NCBI GenBank assembly: GCA_948474755.1 | Contig: CAOLHI010001254.1 | Coordinates: 124,001 to 188,000 of the forward strand | DNA: 64,000 nt | Direction: 5' to 3' | DNA from: Ctenosaura bakeri | Taxonomy: Eukaryota > Chordata > Lepidosauria > Squamata > Iguanidae | Shown: positions 10,001-19,118 of the stretch, piece by piece | How the letters are laid out: every line of letters begins with the position of its first letter | Position numbering within the stretch: position 1 is the first letter of the stretch | Notes under the pieces: model-generated | What the model was told of the DNA's origin: nothing | Database searches by the model: none | What the model saw: the letters and a program-made list of their open reading frames with translations, nothing else | Translations under genes and position numbers: made by a program

Positions 10001-10750
10001 AATAGTGGTTTGTCGCCACCAAACAAGCCAGGACTTGTAAGCCAACATCAAGCTGGCTTGTAATCATGTCTTCTTTTTAAGTGGGGAGTGGGAGTTGAAA
10101 CACACTAGGTTGCTGAGTTTCTGTGTAACACTGAGTTAAACTCTTCAGACTTGTTTTTCTGCTTGCAGGCTGTATACGCAACCAGCCAGGAATCTTCACT
10201 TAGCCAGATAATGCTGCATTATCTAAAGATAACGAAGTTAAGAAAAATGTGTTGTTCCTTGCTGGTGTGCAGGATATTGCATATGAACTTTTTGATATAC
10301 TGTGTAGATGTGAAATTATACTACTACATCAACCTGAGTTTTTCAGACATTACTTATGAGCATGTTCCAACCAAAGACCTTAAAAAGGGCGTGAGCAAAG
10401 TCCTTGATCATTGTGCATAGACTGTTCTCTTCTCACTGTCTTGCCTGCTCTGAATGTTTCCTTTTTCTTTTTTTCATGTCTCATTTGTGAACTTCCAAGG
10501 AAGCCCCACTGGAGCCAAGTTTCTAGGGAATGCGCCATGTGGTGTTTACAAATACAAGTTTCCCCAGGCAGCACGGACAGAAGGCATCATGGGAGCCAAG
10601 GTGTTTTTCTTCAAAGCCTTCCTGCAGGACAGCCATCTGCCCTTGGCCAGAGAGAAAATGGACTACATGTGGCTCAGCAAAGGGGAGCTGGCAGATTATT
10701 TGAGACCTGAATACCACTCCCAAGTTGCTCGCTTCTTAGTGGACCTATGA
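830..10750 (+). CDS. MRPL46: MRPL46, mitochondrial large-subunit protein mL46 (4 exons)
   Basis: Joined coding exons are 830-1030, 5275-5467, 6702-6875 and 10500-10750, giving 819 bp and 272 residues, close to the ~280 residues of mammalian MRPL46. The protein is a structural component of the mitoribosomal 39S subunit and acts in the mitochondrial matrix. Residues 1 to about 40 are Arg/Ala-rich without acidic residues, as expected for a targeting presequence. Conserved blocks are [11 protein letters not shown] (exon 1), KSLYSDHE and [13 protein letters not shown] (109-121), NDRTSL with the following RKLD, a degenerate Nudix-like stretch [14 protein letters not shown] in exon 3, FLGNAPCG (197-204) and GAKVFFFKA (221-229). 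The family has a Nudix-like fold; the catalytic Glu cluster of a true Nudix box is not kept here, which fits a structural role. All introns have GT-AG ends and phases 0, 1, 1 keep one open frame. The start is chosen by homology and Kozak context, although the frame is open upstream to 680. No damage is seen, so the gene is probably functional. Confidence 0.96.
1122..1492 (-). mobile_element. Non-autonomous Helitron, copy 1
   Basis: Read on the minus strand the element starts TTACCTACTATATAAAAGTC, close to the start of copy 2 at 47147. It ends GGCAACGCCGGGT, a short spacer and CTAG followed by T, which is the Helitron 3' hairpin plus CTRR terminus and the usual A|T insertion site. Its interior shares a translated-looking block (CCAGCAGGGAGGAG region) with the copies at 47147 and 50879, but no Rep/helicase is present. 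It begins only 91 bp after MRPL46 exon 1. Confidence 0.8.
1493..1720. other. MRPL46 intron 1 sequence, nothing recognised
   Basis: No gene, repeat family or structured motif was recognised here. Confidence 0.4.
1721..1920. mobile_element. Palindromic TIR element (family A), copy 1
   Basis: The ends GGCCTTTCCACACTA and the inverted TAGTGAGGAAAGGGC, with ATTCCACTTCCAACCTCCTG inward, form long terminal inverted repeats reaching almost to the centre. The copy is diverged. Family A recurs at ten further places in the window and has no coding capacity, so it must be mobilised in trans. Confidence 0.85.
1921..2423. other. Intron 1 sequence, nothing recognised
   Basis: No supported feature; ordinary AT-rich intron sequence. 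Confidence 0.4.
2424..2570 (+). mobile_element. Old CR1/L3-like repeat remnant
   Basis: The sequence around AGAACCATGCTAGATGAG, with an ATCTACCCCAGTAGC block and GTGAAAAGCCCACAG, resembles a widespread ancient amniote LINE/SINE-type repeat. A related stretch is at 13745-13860. Identification is from memory of the family's style, not an alignment. Confidence 0.45.
2571..3119. other. Intron 1 sequence, nothing recognised
   Basis: No gene or repeat recognised. Confidence 0.4.
3120..3595 (+). mobile_element. Sauria-type tRNA-derived SINE, interrupted
   Basis: The head GTGGTTAGAGTGCTGGACTA (A-box region of a tRNA-derived SINE) is at about 3128-3150. The tail at 3452-3593 carries GCAAGTCACACTCTCTTAGC and the BovB-type end GTCATAAGTCAGAAACAAC, then GGCACACAACAA. 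Nearly 300 bp of unrelated sequence, starting CAGTGTTTCTTAAGG, separates head and tail and may be a later insertion. Confidence 0.7.
3596..5274. other. Remaining MRPL46 intron 1, nothing recognised
   Basis: Apart from short A-runs this stretch shows no recognisable element or exon. Confidence 0.4.
5275..5467 (+). CDS. MRPL46: MRPL46 exon 2
   Basis: Acceptor TCTAG|ATT at 5274/5275; encodes residues 68-131, [12 protein letters not shown] to PRVT, plus the first base of codon 132. It includes an acidic and lysine-rich linker followed by [13 protein letters not shown]. The donor is ACAG|GTTTGA, a slightly weak +5/+6 match. Confidence 0.95.
5731..5776 (+). mobile_element. CR1 3' terminal fragment
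   Basis: The last ~45 bp of a CR1 element, with ACTAGATGGCC, then CTTTCCAGCTCTGTG and the terminal ATTCTATTA. It lies in MRPL46 intron 2. Confidence 0.7.
5777..6701. other. MRPL46 intron 2, nothing else recognised
   Basis: Ordinary AT-rich intron sequence up to the exon 3 acceptor. Confidence 0.4.
6702..6875 (+). CDS. MRPL46: MRPL46 exon 3
   Basis: Acceptor TTAG|ATGC; completes Asp132 and encodes residues 133-189 plus one base, covering [11 protein letters not shown] and the degenerate Nudix-like helix region. The donor TCAG|GTAAGC is consensus. Confidence 0.95.
6876..7638. other. MRPL46 intron 3, left part
   Basis: Nothing recognised except a short SINE-like core at about 7585-7632 (TTACTCAAATCTTGCC, a degenerate B-box area). 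Confidence 0.4.
7639..7842 (-). mobile_element. Sauria-type SINE
   Basis: On the minus strand this runs from a tRNA-like head near 7840 to a BovB-like tail at about 7640-7700, ending in a GTT/AAC trinucleotide run. It directly abuts the 3' end of the CR1 copy. Confidence 0.75.
7843..9536 (-). mobile_element. CR1 LINE, 5'-truncated, long open frame
   Basis: The element carries most of a reverse transcriptase in one uninterrupted frame and ends with the CR1 3' signature, two ATTCTATG-type octamers on the minus strand (7843-7860). It lies in MRPL46 intron 3, antisense to the gene. The 5' end is truncated near 9536, without the endonuclease domain. Confidence 0.93.
7926..9536 (-). CDS. CR1 ORF2 fragment: reverse transcriptase
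   Basis: An open frame of about 536 codons follows a stop at 9539-9537 and begins in homologous sequence ([12 protein letters not shown]), so there is no genuine start codon. Numbering from the Leu codon at 9476, the RT blocks are YLDFSKAFD (162-170), [10 protein letters not shown] (220-229) and the catalytic FADD (250-253). They are followed by the thumb and the CR1-type C-terminal region with ERDLGVFID and EYCVQFWAP. The N-terminal endonuclease is missing, so the copy cannot move by itself. The absence of stops or frameshifts over 1.6 kb indicates a young insertion. Confidence 0.9.
   Translation of the reverse strand, partial: DDNTTLHPPWRGVTEAVNNSLYKASYKVYGQLMRHLISREVVQEYLAALDEFKSPGPDELHPRILKELAEVISEPLAIIFEKSWRTGEVPADWKRANVIPIFKKGKKEDPNNYRPVSLTSVPGKILEQIIKRSVSNHLENNAIITRSQHGFLKNKSCQTNLISFYDRVTSLIDEGNAVDVAYLDFSKAFDKVPHDILASKLVKCGLDRATVNWICNWLTDRTQRVITDGCFSSWREVTSGVPQGSVLGPVLYNIFINDLDEGIEGMLIKFADDTKLGGVANMPEDKIKIQNDLDRLESWARANKMKFNREKCKVLHLGRNNGIQKYRMGDTWLDSSTCERDLGVFIDHKLNMSQQCDAAAKKANAILGCINRSMVSRSREVLVPLYSALVRPHLEYCVQFWAPQFKKDIDKLEQVQRRVTKMVRGLENMPYEDRLRELGMFSLQKRRLRGDMIAMFKYLKGCHVEEGGGLFSAAPETRTRSNGFKLQERRFHLNLRKNFLTVRAVRQWNLLPRRVVESPTLEVFKQRLDGRLSGVL
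9540..10499. other. MRPL46 intron 3, right part, nothing recognised
   Basis: No repeat or exon recognised before the exon 4 acceptor. Confidence 0.4.
10500..10750 (+). CDS. MRPL46: MRPL46 exon 4, coding part
   Basis: A polypyrimidine tract and CCAAG|GAAG acceptor precede codon 190. The exon encodes residues 190-272, from [14 protein letters not shown] to ARFLVDL, and ends with TGA at 10748-10750. Confidence 0.95.
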
Positions 10751-10879
10751 TTACGTGGACTATACCCCATTCCAGTGTGAAGAGTACAAGAAACAATCTT
10801 GCACAGCAGAAGATATTGATGGGTGTGGGTTTTTTTTAAATGCATATGTAGGAAAGCCATGTTTGGAGCATATCTGCTA

Positions 10880-10885
10880 AATAAA
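10880..10885 (+). terminator. MRPL46: MRPL46 polyadenylation signal
   Basis: AATAAA lies 130 bp after the MRPL46 stop codon, giving a short 3' UTR ending probably near 10900-10910. Confidence 0.8.
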
Positions 10886-10910
10886 GAGTCTAAGAAGTGA
10901 TTCATGTGTT

Positions 10911-12467
10911 CTTTGCTTAAGCTCCACACATAATCTTTCCTGCTGCCAGGATCAGCCCAAAACACTTAAGATGTAGTTGCCTGGAGTAGCACAATATAGA
11001 GGCTTCAGTCTAGTGAGGAAGACCTTGCAGTAACACAGTCCTACCTCCTCAGGCAGCCAAGTCTGTGATTCGTAGGAACTGTACCCGAATGTTTGCTCTG
11101 CACCCTGTTTGCAGTCATTTATGACACAAATGAAGTGAAAGCTCCTCTTTTCCATGAGTATTAGGTAGGAAACTGAGAGACAACAGTTGTCTCCCTTGAA
11201 ATGAAAATGTAATCTCACCTTTCCCTTCCCAGGTACTTAGCAACAGGATGGTGTCATGGGTGTTTGTATAATTTTTTCCCAGCTCAGACAAATTGTGTAT
11301 GTCTGTGTACTACATGTGTCTTGTCTTTTCCAGCTAGAGAACTGAGGGCAGATTGGTGCACAATTATGTTCTGTATCAAATCAAAGCTGCTTTTTGGCAG
11401 CTTTTCCTAAGAGGAGAGTTTTGCAGGTCTTTGTTTAGTTTTATTGCTTTCTTTTTTCTTTTTGCACCTATTCCATCTCCCCTCCCTCTTTCTTCCATAT
11501 TCTGTTTCTGCATACAGATGCCAGCAGCACTGGCAGTTGAGTCTTAAACACAGATGAAGAGCATCCACCACCACATCTGCAGGGAGCAGGCACACAAAGT
11601 AGGCCATGTGGCACATACTGCTCTGTCTTACACGTTCCTACTTCCTGTTCACTGTTTTATTGGGCACCTCCTAGGCATGTAATTTTTCTACTAATTTTCT
11701 TCTTGAAAGAAGCAACGAATATGTTTAGCAATTTTCTTCCCACTGTGAGAAAGTCTTTGAAAACTGTGGTATTCAAGACTTTCTGCAAAATTTGCTTGTG
11801 ATTGTTTTCTGCAGAAAATGCTGTTTCTTGCACAAAAAATGGTCTGTCCTGCCCAAAGCAATCACATGTGAATTTTGGTCAAGATAAGTCCTGAACTGTG
11901 AAGATTCTTGTCAGTCCAGGATTCTTCTGGTCTCAGTTTCTTCATGCACGCACGCACACACGTTTTTCAAGCACCTTTGAATATTTTCAAGTATTCTTCT
12001 AACACAAACATCTGCTCACTTTATGCTAAAAAAAAATATTTCTGCAGCATAACATACATTGTTAACAGCACAATGGGCACTGGAGTGGGTGGCTTGATCT
12101 GGTTGTTTCTCTGCACATTCATCTGTTCAGCATCCTTTCCTAGAAGTGCTGTCTGTGACTTGGTAGCAGAAAGTGACTGGGTGAGAAAAATGACCAGTCT
12201 AAGAACAAGCAAGCATTTCTACCATCAGTTCAGGAAGATGGAAAGTGGGAACATGGTGGGGGACAACTTGGAACCATGGCCAGAAGGGTACCTCTACTGC
12301 TGTACAGCATCTACCACCTCAGATTTCCTAATGGTAGGGCAAGCCCTAGTCCTGAATGCTACACTTTTATTCCAGGCAAGCACATGTAAAATAGGCAATC
12401 TGCTTAGCTTAGCTTAACAGCATCTCTGTCTTGATAAATATCTTTATATATAGTGTGTGGAGTAGAA
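10911..12467. other. Intergenic, nothing recognised
   Basis: Downstream flank of MRPL46. The longest open stretch (11908-12417, +) has no recognisable domain and low-complexity composition; I do not call it a gene. Confidence 0.4.
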
Positions 12468-13502
12468 CAGTGTTCCTAACCTGTGGTCCACAGACTCCTA
12501 GAGGGTGTGTGATAGAATCAGAATTGTAGAAATGTAGAGTTGGAAGAGACCCCAGGGGCCATCCAGTCCAACCCCCTGCCATACAGGAACACCCTGAAAG
12601 CACTCCCGACAGATGGCCATCCAGCCTCTGCTTAAAAACCTCCAAAGAAGGAGACTCCACTACACTCCGAGGCAGCAGATTCCACTGCTGGACAGCCCTG
12701 ACTGTCAGGAAGTTCTTCCTGAGGTTCAGGTGGAATCTCCTTTCCTGCAGCTTGAATCCATTGCTCCTTGTCCTGGTCTCTGGAGCAGCAGAAAACAAGT
12801 CCACTCCCTCCTCTACATGGCATCCCTTCAAATATATAAACATGGCTATCATGTCCCCTCTTAAACTTCTCTTCTGTCCTCATCAATGTCTGTGAAGATT
12901 TGAAGAAATGTTAGGAACATTTGTAGTTAAAATGAAAGAAAGAGACAGACATGGGCAGATAGATGGTCAAGCATAGATTGATCTCAAAGAGCAGGAGTGT
13001 TGCTGGTGATAGGCATCCTTTGTACAAAGTTTCACTACAATACCTCAAACTGTTTGAAAATTAGGAAAATAACTGATAGCAAAAACAAAAAAAAAACAAG
13101 ACTCAACACTTGCTACTTCTGCCTGCTGTGAGAATATGCAAGTGGATGATGCTAAGTGAGTGAGAGAACGCATGTGTGACATTTCTTGCTACTGCACATA
13201 CAGCCAGAAGCTGCCTTTATAACTGCACTGAATTCTTAGAACACCCATGGTATTAAGCCATGGTTTGGTGTTCAGTTATTGTTTTAATTTTTATTTTAAA
13301 TTTGTATGGAACCATTCTAATAAAAATAATAAAAAAAATAGGAATATGTGCATTTATTTATTTCTCCTTTCTCTCCAAGTATGAAGACCAAACATTTGAA
13401 GCACCTTAGAGTTTTAAATCTTGAGTGAAGTCCTGAGGGTCCATGGCAGTAAAAGATATTTCAAAGGAGGACCAGTAAAAAGAAAAAAGTTAACAACCAC
13501 TG
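12468..13502. mobile_element. Possible hAT-like element carrying a CR1 insert
   Basis: The left end CAGTGTTCCTAACCTGTGG and the right end TTAACAACCACTG resemble the inverted CAGTGGTTCTCAA-type termini of hAT/Charlie elements. No transposase frame remains. The flanks GAGTAGAA and GGGCAGAG match at only 5 of 8 positions, so the call is tentative. Confidence 0.4.
12512..12885 (-). mobile_element. CR1 LINE 3' fragment
   Basis: About 370 bp closely similar to the 3' end of the 7843-9536 copy, including the frame [16 protein letters not shown] and the terminal octamer region at 12512-12530. It is 5'-truncated and apparently inserted in the hAT-like element. Confidence 0.9.
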
Positions 13503-13744
13503 GGGCAGAGCATTTCTTTACTCAGTCATGAAGCTCCCTGGATGACCTTGGGTCAGTTTCTTTCCAACAGGTTGTTGTGAGCATAAGATGAGCAGGAGAG
13601 GAGAACATGCACTGCCCATTGGCGAGATGAATTGTGTGTATGCCATAGTCAATGATGCTGTGATGGAGTTAGCATGGTTGGAGTGTCAGTCTTAGACACA
13701 GATTCACATTCTCATTCAGTCCTTAAGCACTCAGAAAATAATCT

Positions 13745-13860
13745 TGGGCAAACCAAAAGAAAGACCGTGTTGGACCAGATCAAAGGCTATCTAATCCAAA
13801 ATTCTTCCTTACAGTGGCCACCAAAATACTTAAAAGAAGCCTGCCTGCTAGCCCTAGATT
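13745..13860 (+). mobile_element. Old CR1/L3-like repeat remnant
   Basis: The block GTGTTGGACCAGATCAAAGG followed by CTATCTAATCC and ACAGTGGCCACC is the degenerate core of an ancient amniote repeat, related to 2424-2570. Confidence 0.5.
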
Positions 13861-14077
13861 CAACTCTTAGTCTGTCAGTAGTGTTCCCCAGCAACTAGCC
13901 TACTTGACTGTTACTGGAGATAGATACTGAGCCCTTTCCACACTACACTGTTATAGTGCACTTTCAACATCCTCTGGAATCCTGGGGTTTGTAGTTTAGG
14001 GAGGAGCATTCAGAATTCTCATCCAGAGAGCTCTTTGGCCTCAGGAAACGTCAAACCCCAGAATTCCACAGGATGTT

Positions 14078-14092
14078 GAAACTAGAATAATA
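14078..14092 (+). repeat. Target site duplication, left copy
   Basis: GAAACTAGAATAATA, identical to 14462-14476. It flanks the retrocopy insert on its left. Confidence 0.9.
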
Positions 14093-14461
14093 AGTCAGCC
14101 GAATTATGTCACGTTGCTTCCTGAGATAACAAAACAAAATCATCCAGAGGACTTAAGGTACTAACTGGTACAGGGTATTACTAAAAATGTTTTATTTTGT
14201 TTTGAAAGGCCAAACTTCCTTACTCCTCTTCCAGGCTTTCTGTAGCCATACTTCCTTCAACTTGGCCAAGGAATAATTGACTCTTAATTGCCATATGTTT
14301 TGTCTCTTGCCAGCAAAATAATGTTTTGGGTTGAACAGTTTCTCACTGGGGGATCTCTATTGTTTTCCTTTTATTAAAAAATATTGTCTTATGCAGAGCT
14401 TTCAAAAAGCATTGCTCTGCTGTTAAAATAAAGGCTTCTTGTGATACAATGTAAAAAAAAA
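14093..14461 (+). pseudogene. 5'-truncated retrocopy of an unidentified mRNA 3' end
   Basis: The insert has an AATAAA signal at 14427-14432 followed about 20 bp later by a nine-A tail (14453-14461), and it is flanked by a perfect 15-bp duplication. These are the marks of LINE-mediated reverse transcription of a polyadenylated transcript. No protein frame is evident, so the copy probably represents only 3' UTR. The parent was not recognised. A SINE is less likely because no Pol III promoter boxes are seen. Confidence 0.8.
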
Positions 14462-14476
14462 GAAACTAGAATAATA
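14462..14476 (+). repeat. Target site duplication, right copy
   Basis: Perfect second copy of the 15-mer at 14078-14092, directly after the poly(A) tail. Confidence 0.9.
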
Positions 14477-14505
14477 GCACTATAACAGTGTAGTGCAGAA
14501 ATGGC

Positions 14506-14984
14506 TGCAGTCATCAGAACTAGCAGCCACTGATACCTTTATTCTCTAAGAATCGTTCAGTCCTTTTTTGGAATCTTCTGTCAGCTTCATAGGGTCATTA
14601 AGAGGATCAGAAATGAGACAATGGAGAACTGCTGCACGATGCTGACCTTGTTATTGGATGAGATTAAATGTTGGGGTTTTAAAAATCACTTTGTTATGAT
14701 CCCAGAGGCTCTTCTAATGTTGGTATGGTTTGAGGTAAATAGGATTAAGTCCTATATTGTGGCTGATATTTTAAAACAGGTTTCATTTAATGCTGTCATT
14801 TATCCCATACCAGGTCTATGGATTTTCTTTTGTAATCATCTGATGTTAATTTTTATCTTGGAAGTTTAGGAGTTGGTTGTCATCTTACTCTTCATTCCAG
14901 GCAGCAAAATGCCTACAAGTAGGTGCTTCTAGAACAGTGTTTAACAACAACAAAAACAACAACAACAAGAATTTCTTTCCTTTT
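14506..14984. other. Intergenic, nothing recognised
   Basis: Only a short AAC-rich run near 14945-14968 at its right end. Confidence 0.4.
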
Positions 14985-15760
14985 CCAATCTAAAGGCAGC
15001 TGGCAAACACCACTAAATAAACACACACACACATACACAAACAATAAAACCATTAAAAACCATCACAATAATCAATAAACATTAAAGCAGTTTAAAAGGT
15101 CAGTGTGAAGAGGGATGTTTTCTCACTCATCCTAAAAGCAGCTACAATGGTAACCGACCACAGCATTCAGGAGACATTAATTCAGAAGAGTTAAAAATGC
15201 ATTAAAACCGATTAAATATTAAGCACCGGCACAGCTGTTGCTCTATGCAACCAGTTAAAATCTGAAGGTCTGGATAATGTCTTTGCATGATGGCCAAGAG
15301 AAAGCAGGGAAGGGGTCTCCCTTGGAAGAGAGTTCTGCAGCCAGGGAGCAGCCACTGAGAAGGCTCTCTCCTGAGTCCTCACCAGATATACCTGTGATGG
15401 TGGTGGTAGTAAGAGAAAGCCCTCCCTGAAGATCCCAGAACTTGGGCTGACTGGTATAGTTGCCTTAGAGAAACAAGAGTTGCAAGGTATCTGCATGTCT
15501 AACTTGTCCGATTTCTTGCCAGTGTATGAATTCACCACTAAAACTGTCAGGCAGCTAGTTGCGCCGACCACTAGGATGGGATTTAGAGTAGTAATAGTGG
15601 AGACAAATGTAGAAGATTCTAGGTTGGCACCAAGGTCTTGGAACATCTGCAGGGAGATAAGGAAGAGTCCGCCTGGGAAGAATGCATGGGATGATCTGGG
15701 GCAAAACTGCCTTGCTCTATCCTGTTCTTTTAGATTGAGCATTGAAGTTACTGCAGTGTA
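14985..15760 (-). mobile_element. L2-like LINE 3' part, decayed
   Basis: On the minus strand a frame at 15742-15212 contains RTQERAFSVAAPWLQNSLP, the typical end of an L2-family reverse transcriptase ORF. It is followed by an AC/AATAAA-like rich 3' region. Similar DNA recurs at 33390-33760 and 36670-37160. Confidence 0.7.
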
Positions 15761-15832
15761 CTACAGTTCCAATAAACTATGTTTTCGTGCAAAGGATTGT
15801 GATTGTGGTTCGTTACTGACCAAAGTATCTCA

Positions 15833-16080
15833 GAAAGGTGGCCAGCCAGCCTCTGTTCAAAAATTTCCAATGAAGGAGAGTTCACTACTTTCCAAAACAG
15901 TCTGTTCCGCTTTTGAACAGCTCTTACTGTCTTACTGGAGGTTCTTCTTCATCTTTTTTAATTTGAACCCACTGGTTCAATAGCTGCCTTATGGAACTGC
16001 AGAAAATGAGCTCACTCCATCTTTTGCAGCCCTTAAGGTTTTTGACGGTGGCTACCATATCACCTCTTAATATTCCCTTC
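15833..16080 (-). mobile_element. Diverged CR1-like 3' fragment
   Basis: The minus-strand frame has GDMVATVKNLKGC and VRQ-type residues matching the C-terminal part of the CR1 frame, with many substitutions and frame breaks. It is much older than the copy at 7843-9536. Confidence 0.65.
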
Positions 16081-16213
16081 ATCAGGCCTTCCATCAGCAA
16101 TACTGGACAGAGAATGAAAAAGTCACATTTTTGGACTGTAGATCCCATAACAGCCCTGCTAGCAAGGCCAGTGAAGGTTTATGGGAGCTTGTCCTCAACA
16201 GTAATTTTCCCAA

Positions 16214-17121
16214 TGTTACAACAGTTGCTAGCCTGGATTTGTGAGATATTAGATATCACTTTGATATCAATAATTTGGCCTTCTTTACCTATTCCTCTCC
16301 ACGTGCTGCGAGGCTCCCAGACAAGCTCACAGACAGACACGGCTGCTAATCTCTGTAATATTCCACCCAAATACAGGCTGGCCAGAAATAGCCATCCCGC
16401 CGCTTCAGGAGACCTCAAGGCAAGTACCCTATTATGTATGCACGCTACTTACAAAGAACTCCCTGCCCCGAGCAGGCAGCTTGATTAGACGAATCTTCAT
16501 CTGTCAAGCACTCTGCATTTGCATACTGTCTACTCTATTGTCAATTCTGATTTAACTCAATCACGCTAAATTCTGACCTCTCGAAGGCTTTGTCTCCAGC
16601 CCGAAACTCATTGTTTTTCCCAAGTACGGACTAGCCTGTGGCTACATTTTCCCCTATAAGAACCCCTGACTTTGAGAGCTTCTTCAGATCACTCCCAACT
16701 TCCATCCTGCCTTGCTGCTGCTTTGCTTGGCGAGCCTTCCCCTCAGTCCCACATACTGAGAACCATCATCTCTATGAACTTCTGCTGTAACTACCCGGGC
16801 TTCAGGACAGGTGTAGTATTACCCAAACCAACAACTCCTCTAAAAATCCCTCTATCCCACTCCAACCTCTATTTCTCTAGTTGTCTGAGTTAGTGTGCTG
16901 CATACACTGTTTGATTGTATTTTAATAAAAACCACAATTATTAATTCACTTCTGTTTGCTCCTTGACTCGACCTGACCCCATAGACATTGGGTAAAAGAT
17001 CTCGCTCCGTTGCCCTGCCTCTCATATTGCTAGCTTGTGCTCTTTGCTAATTTCCCCAACTTGCATAATTTGGAGTGCACTTAGGTGTCCCTCATGGGAC
17101 CCCTCATAAATCAGGGTAACA
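16214..17121 (+). mobile_element. Solo LTR, family 1, copy A
   Basis: Begins TGTTAC and ends GTAACA, with target duplication CCAA on both sides. A TATAAG box at 16655-16660 and AATAAA at 16924-16929 mark U3 and R. The same family is at 22032, 34862 and 43700. No internal gag or pol sequence adjoins it. The 908-bp length and TG...CA ends fit an endogenous retrovirus or related LTR element. Confidence 0.85.
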
Positions 17122-18938
17122 CCAAACCCCGGTCTTGGGACTCCAGCAGCTAGACCATACCATCCTCTGGCGCTGGCTCAGTCAGTGAACTATTGTTGAC
17201 TGAACACTTGCTTTTTGTCAGCGTGGGATTCCCATTAGCTTTCTCTGTGGTAATTTTGGACTTTCATTTCTCTTGAGCCTTGAGGAAAGAACCCATTCTT
17301 TAATTACACGTGGAGCAGGGCAGGGCTTCCAAATAGAGAACTGAAGCTTGTTGGAGATACCATGCCAACCACCTTGAGAGCTGGTCTTGCTAGAGGCCTC
17401 AGCCTTTCAAAGAAGAAAAGAAATCATAACATTTTTCTTAATCACTTGGGCAAGCCGCCTAAAGTGCAGTACATCATCCTTTTCGAAAAATAAAAAGTCA
17501 GGCTGCTGCAGCAGTGGCTGCTGCTCAGAAGCTGCAGGCTTGCAATAAATAAAATAGGTTTCTATAGCACACAACATCCCCACTCCACCCCTCCTCTGCT
17601 CCAGAAACACCCGGTGAGGCTCAGCGGGGAGTCGGCTCACTGCTGAGACCAGGGCAGGAGAGAGTGATTGCAGGCTGTGAAGAGAAAAATAAATAAAAGG
17701 TAAGGATGAAGCTCAGCCCAAAGAAACTGCAAATTAGTTTCCCAAGGTATGATATAACTAGAGCTCTGGTGAGGGGCAGTGTGGGGTGTCTGTATAAGCA
17801 AGGAACTGTAAGGTCTAAGAGAGAGGGAGAAACTGCAGGGTTTATTCATGTGCTTTCCTCAGAGGTTTTAGCTGAGTGCTCTGTAAAGGGTGGTGGAAGG
17901 CTGAGCTGATTGCAACCCCTGTTAGTGCCAAGTGGAACTCGAACTCACAGTTGGTTACTCTGGAGGTGGGACTTGAACCCCCTCCAATATAAGGGTTACC
18001 CCTGAATCCTAAAAACTGTTAGGGCAACAACCCTGAAAACTAAAAAAACCCCACATAGATCCAGACCTAAAATATTAGGTGCACATGGATTACCTTGGGT
18101 AATCTATGTGATTGTGGATAAGCTCTGAATCAGCCTGGAAAGATCCCCAACTTTGGCCCAAGGGACTCCCACCTCCAGCAAGAACACAGTCAAAACTACT
18201 TCTTAAACATGCAAAGAGAAGAACACTTTATTTAAAGAAGGGAGGGGTTATATAGATTTGAGGTGACTATGATCTCATAGAGCATATAGCACATGTACAA
18301 GAATAGCAAAAATATTTGCTTTCCCAGGACTAAAATTCTGACACATGGTTGATAATATAGTAGCTTCTGGTTAACAACCAACAATGAACCCTGCATCACA
18401 TATGTATATTTGCTCAGCAGTGAAGTATAAGCAATATTGTCACAGAGAGTGCTGAGAACCCAGACTAAGGACCTAGGCATTGCGCTTTGCCAATTAATGA
18501 CAGCATAATTTTAAATAGGGCAAAGGCTGACAACAGGAACCTTTAAAGTTGACTAGAATTCAAAATGGAGGACTTTAGTTAAGCAAATACAAAAAGACAA
18601 AGAGAGAGTTTCTTTAGCTTAGACGTTTAAACAGGCAATGCCCTCTGAATTAAACTGTCCAGGGCACTGAATCTCCTAATAGCCTTGTGGAATAGACCAG
18701 GGAAAAAGATGTATTCTGTACTCTTTTAAAGCAAACATCTCAGCTGCCACAGTCTGGACAGCATACCCTCCAACCATCCTGGTTTAGCAGAGACTGTTGC
18801 AGTTAATCCTCCACTGTTCTACTCTTGTAGCTGCTTTACAAATATCCCAGTTCGTCTCCCTCCCACTTTTCCCCTGTGTTCTTCATCTTACTTCAGTGGA
18901 AATCAAGTTTCCTCAAAGGGAGAAAACTGCATGTCTCT
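17122..18938. other. Intergenic with two tRNA T-arm-like stretches
   Basis: Near 17933-17955 and 17962-17985 the plus strand carries AACTCGAACTC and GGGACTTGAACCCCC, the complements of T-arm sequences. They may be primer-binding-site-like relics of an LTR element. CACTTTATTT near 18223 could be a minus-strand poly(A) signal of such an element. Nothing else is recognised. Confidence 0.3.
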
Positions 18939-19118
18939 GGGCATTTCCGCACTAGCCTGTTACAGCGCGATGATTCCACTTTCAATATCCTCTGGAATCC
19001 TGAGGTTTGCAGTTTCGGGAGGGACCGGCTGGCCCCTCCTGAAACTGCAAACCCCAGGATTCCAGAGGATGTTGAAAGTGGAATCATCGCGCTATAACAG
19101 GCTAGTGCGGAAATGGCC
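18939..19118. mobile_element. Palindromic family A, copy 3 (GC-end subfamily)
   Basis: 180 bp, nearly palindromic from GGGCATTTCCGCACTAGCCT to its inverse, with the loop around GACCGGCTGGCCC. It belongs to the same subfamily as 29234-29411 (shared GCGATGATTCCACTTTCAA). The flanks TCTCT and TCTGT may be an imperfect 5-bp duplication. Confidence 0.9.

Larger units (their letters stand above)
13931..14505. mobile_element. Palindromic family A, copy 2, split by a retrocopy
   Basis: The left part 13931-14092 begins GCCCTTTCCACACTACACTG. The right part 14462-14505 ends TAGTGCAGAAATGGC. The two are separated by a 369-bp poly(A)-tailed insertion and a duplicated 15-mer. Confidence 0.85.
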
